Origin: an uncultured Planctomycetaceae bacterium
Lineage (GTDB): Bacteria > Planctomycetota > Planctomycetia > Pirellulales > UBA1268
Length of the DNA: 14,931 bases
Direction of reading: 5' to 3'
Assembly (NCBI GenBank): GCA_937926325.1
Contig: CALAZQ010000500.1
Span: 1-14,931 of the forward strand
Shown here: one piece after another, positions 12,152 through 14,931 of the stretch
Layout of the letters: every line of letters begins with the position of its first letter
Position numbering within the stretch: the stretch's first letter is position 1
The notes under the pieces: generated by a model
Databases searched by the model: none
What the model was told of the DNA's origin: nothing
What the model saw: the letters and a program-made list of their open reading frames with translations, nothing else
Made by a program: the position numbers and the translations under genes

Positions 12152-14911
12152 TCAGCCGGTGGTTCGCATGCCGGCGGCAATGCCCTGGACACAGAGCCGT
12201 AACAAGTCGCCGACAGCGGGGTCGGGCTGGCTGCCATCCGCCACCGGTGCCGCGGCCCGCCGCCGCATGAATTCGATCTGGATCAGGTTGAGCGGATCGA
12301 TGGAAGGATTCCGGGCCTCGATCGACCGCTGAAACCAGGGGGTGTTGGCCAGTAGTTCACCGCCGCCGACAATGTCGAGAATCGCCTGCCGGGCCTTGTC
12401 CCGCTCGGCGGCGATCCGTTGCCAGACGGGCCGCCGGATGGCGTCGTCGGTGCAGAGTTCCGCATACCGCTGGGCAATCACCATGTCGGCCTTGGCGAGG
12501 GCGAGCGTCGCGTTGTCGATCGTCGCCTGAAAGAAAGGCCAGCCTCGGTACATGTCGCAGACGGTCCGCCACCGCTGCCGGTCGTCGTACTTGATTTCGA
12601 TGAGAGCCGTGCCCAGCCCGTACCAGGCGGGAATCATGCAGCGGTTCTGCGTCCAGGCGAACACCCAGGGAATCGCCCGCAGGTCGTCGAGACTGCGTTC
12701 GCCCCGGCGGCGGGAGGGCCGCGAGGCGATCGGCAGGTTTTCAATGTCTTCGATCGGCGTGGTCTGCGAGAAGTAGCTGATGAAGCCGGGCTGATCGACC
12801 AACTCGCGGTAGATCTCGCGGCTGCGGGCCGACATCCACTCGGCCAATTCGGTCCAGGCCGGCTCGGGATCAACCCGGCGGACGCTCGAGGCCACCAGCG
12901 TGGCCCACGAGACCTGCTCGAGGTGGCGACTGGCAATTTCGGCGTCATCGTACCGCTCGGCCAGCACCTCACCCTGTTCGGTCAGCCGCAGCGAGCCGTC
13001 AAGGCTTTTGGCAGGAAGCGATAGAATCCCCCGGGCGGCCGGGCCACCACCACGGCCCAGCGAACCGCCGCGGCCGTGGAAGAAGGTCAGCCCGACGCCG
13101 CGGGCCTCGGCGGCATCGTGCAGTTTCCGCTGGGCGTCCTGCAGTCCCCAGCAGGCAGCCAGGTAGCCGCCGTCTTTGGTGCTGTCGGAATAGCCGACCA
13201 TCACGATCTGCCGGTTGCCGCTGCGGGCAAGGTGCTCGGCGTAAGCCGGTTCATCGAGAATCGCCCCCAGGGTCTCTTCGGCATTGGCCAGATCGGCAAT
13301 CTTCTCAAACAGCGGCACGATGGCGATGTCGTGGCCACCGACCGGTTCGCCGCGGGCCCCCGCCCGGCCGACGGCCCACCGCCACAGCCAGAGCACCGCC
13401 AGCACATCGGCCGGGGTTCTCGTCAGGCTGATGATCGAGCCGCCGAGGCAGGCGTGGCCAAAGCAGACAGATGCCCGCTGCAGCGTGGCAAACAGCTGCA
13501 GGGTGTCGAGTGTGAGGGCATCGAGTCCGTCCTCAGGGATCTCGGTGGTGGTGCCCATTGTCTCAATGAGCAGCCGGCGTCGGTCGGCATCAGACAGGGC
13601 TGCGTAAGCGGTCTTTTCGGGGAGCCGACCGAGGGCGGCGAAGATGTCGCCAAGAATTTCCTCATAGCGGCGGGCATCCTGGCGGATATCGAGCCGGGTC
13701 ATGTGCAGGCCGAAGGTGCGAACCAGATCGAGCCACTGGCGAGCCGGGGCATCGAGCGACAGCCCGTGGTCACGTTCGAGGCAGTCAACGATGCGGCCGA
13801 CGTCGGCCTCGAAGTCGGCCGGCTCGGTGTAGGCCAGTGGTGAAAGCGGCTCGGTAAGCGAGTCGGCCCGAGAGGCCTCCAGCCGCAGCCGGATCATCCG
13901 CAGCCACTGCCGGTAGGCTTCATTCGGTGGGATGGTCGACTCTGTCTGTTCAAGCGTTGGCCACTGCTGCCGCAGGTCCGCGAGCCGGGCGAGCAGTTCG
14001 TGCGCCCCCGGGGCTGACTTGAGTGAAATCGTCAGCATGTCATGCAGCCGGCGGCACCACTGCAGGTGCGTGTCGATTGCCGCCTGACGCAGCCGCACGA
14101 GCGTCTGTTCGGTGATCTCGGCGGTGACAAACGGGTTGCCGTCCCGGTCGCCGCCCATCCAGGACCCGAAAGACAGAAAGGGCGGGATCGTAAAGCTCGC
14201 GTCGGGGAAGGCTTCGGCCAGCCCGCTGCGGAGGGCGGCATAGACCGCAGTCACCGCTGTCCAGAGTCGGGGCATGATCGATAGGCCCCGCTCGACCTCG
14301 TCAAGGACCGTCGGCCGGCTGGGCCGCAGAAAGTCGGACTGCCAGAGGATGGCCAATTCACTGCGGAGTTCGCTCTCGAGAGCCACCTTTTCCCGCGGCA
14401 GAATGTCGGCCGTGTCGAGCCGCTTCAGGCAGGCCCGCATCCGTCGCAGCCGGGCCCGGATACTGCGGCGCTTGGCCTCGCTGGGGTGGGCGGTGAAGAC
14501 CAACTCGATTGCCAGCCGGTCGAGGGCCTGCTGAACTTCGGCTGAACCGAGCCCCAGTTGCTTCAGCTCTTTGAGGCCGGCAGCAAGCGATTCTCCCAGT
14601 GGCTCAGGAAAACTGGTTCGCTCGCGGTCGCGGAGCACCCGCACCCGCTGCCGGTCCTCGGCGATGTTGACCAGATCGAAATAGATCGTCATCGCCTGGA
14701 CGACGTCCCGGGCAGTGGCCGGATCGAGCGATTCAATTCGCTCCGCCAGCGGCTGCTCGGCAGCATGTTCGCCTTCGCGGCGCTCCCGGGCCAGCCGCCG
14801 GATCACCGCCAGCCGGTCGAAGGTTTCCTGCCCGGCAAGTTCGACGATCACGCCCTCGAGCACGCCCTCAAGCAGGCGAATGTCTCGGCGGAGCAGGTCG
14901 TCATTGACCAT
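12152..14911 (-). CDS. ppc: Phosphoenolpyruvate carboxylase
   Basis: Cytoplasmic anaplerotic enzyme: PEP + bicarbonate gives oxaloacetate + phosphate, refilling the TCA cycle. The 919-residue protein is full length (E. coli 883). Catalytic His142 lies in VFTAHPSEAKRRS, followed by SWMGGDRDGNPFVT (250-263), VMVGYSDSTKDGGY (570-583), the glycine loop FHGRGGSLGRGGGP (611-624) and FAWTQNRCMIPAWYG. It ends GMRTTG. The aspartate/malate effector-site residues of the E. coli enzyme appear kept as Arg620, Lys807 and Arg867. The C-terminal Asn (E. coli N881, usual ending RNTG) is Thr917 here, so feedback inhibition could differ. The ATG at 14911 starts the usual N-terminus (NDDLLRRDIRLLEGVL). No clear Shine-Dalgarno is visible, and only 20 bp of upstream sequence remain, so the promoter is outside the window. 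Confidence 0.96.
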   Translation of the reverse strand: MVNDDLLRRDIRLLEGVLEGVIVELAGQETFDRLAVIRRLARERREGEHAAEQPLAERIESLDPATARDVVQAMTIYFDLVNIAEDRQRVRVLRDRERTSFPEPLGESLAAGLKELKQLGLGSAEVQQALDRLAIELVFTAHPSEAKRRSIRARLRRMRACLKRLDTADILPREKVALESELRSELAILWQSDFLRPSRPTVLDEVERGLSIMPRLWTAVTAVYAALRSGLAEAFPDASFTIPPFLSFGSWMGGDRDGNPFVTAEITEQTLVRLRQAAIDTHLQWCRRLHDMLTISLKSAPGAHELLARLADLRQQWPTLEQTESTIPPNEAYRQWLRMIRLRLEASRADSLTEPLSPLAYTEPADFEADVGRIVDCLERDHGLSLDAPARQWLDLVRTFGLHMTRLDIRQDARRYEEILGDIFAALGRLPEKTAYAALSDADRRRLLIETMGTTTEIPEDGLDALTLDTLQLFATLQRASVCFGHACLGGSIISLTRTPADVLAVLWLWRWAVGRAGARGEPVGGHDIAIVPLFEKIADLANAEETLGAILDEPAYAEHLARSGNRQIVMVGYSDSTKDGGYLAACWGLQDAQRKLHDAAEARGVGLTFFHGRGGSLGRGGGPAARGILSLPAKSLDGSLRLTEQGEVLAERYDDAEIASRHLEQVSWATLVASSVRRVDPEPAWTELAEWMSARSREIYRELVDQPGFISYFSQTTPIEDIENLPIASRPSRRRGERSLDDLRAIPWVFAWTQNRCMIPAWYGLGTALIEIKYDDRQRWRTVCDMYRGWPFFQATIDNATLALAKADMVIAQRYAELCTDDAIRRPVWQRIAAERDKARQAILDIVGGGELLANTPWFQRSIEARNPSIDPLNLIQIEFMRRRAAAPVADGSQPDPAVGDLLRLCVQGIAAGMRTTG

Positions 14912-14931
14912 CGAGGCTTGGCGGGGAGAGG

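Noticed and set aside
12112..12237. Longer phosphofructokinase start at 12237
   Set aside because: It would overlap the carboxylase gene and encode a Pro/Ser-rich leader. AGGAG at 12120-12124 supports 12111.

Overview
The window looks like chromosomal DNA from a high-GC planctomycete, probably near Pirellulales. This is an inference from gene content: a large secreted subtilase with SdrD-B and P domains, a lipoprotein built of exact 23-residue leucine-rich-type repeats, very small secreted basic proteins, and a plant/trypanosomatid-type phosphofructokinase. No tRNA, rRNA, CRISPR array, integrase, transposase or phage gene was seen. Reading frames are strongly GC-biased and coding density is high.

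Layout. (1) Positions 1-2284 (+) hold the 3' part of a secreted S8 peptidase; its Asp and His catalytic residues lie before the window. (2) Positions 2334-7205 (-) hold a three-gene tripartite efflux operon in the order outer-membrane factor, EmrA/HlyD-type adaptor, EmrB-like 14-TM MFS pump. The first two genes overlap by 8 bp. The last two are separated by a repeat-bounded spacer that also supplies the adaptor's last codons. (3) Positions 7438-8447 (+) hold a small secreted protein overlapping by ATGA a SprT-like HExxH metalloprotein. (4) Positions 8408-9777 (-) hold a repeat lipoprotein followed by a small secreted protein. (5) Positions 10110-10856 (+) hold a TetR-family regulator, divergent from the lipoprotein across a 332-bp intergenic region that contains a perfect 25-bp palindrome. 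(6) Positions 10789-14911 (-) hold phosphoenolpyruvate carboxylase followed 40 bp later by 6-phosphofructokinase, a central-carbon operon.

How the genes work together. The efflux operon is self-contained: pump, periplasmic adaptor and outer-membrane duct. PEP carboxylase and phosphofructokinase place the entry to lower glycolysis and the anaplerotic withdrawal of PEP on one transcript. The TetR regulator could act on the lipoprotein across the divergent region, on the efflux operon about 3 kb away, or on itself; the sequence does not decide this. The parts least explained by known families are the lipoprotein/small-protein pair with its palindrome, and the peptidase in which a P domain interrupts an SdrD-B domain.
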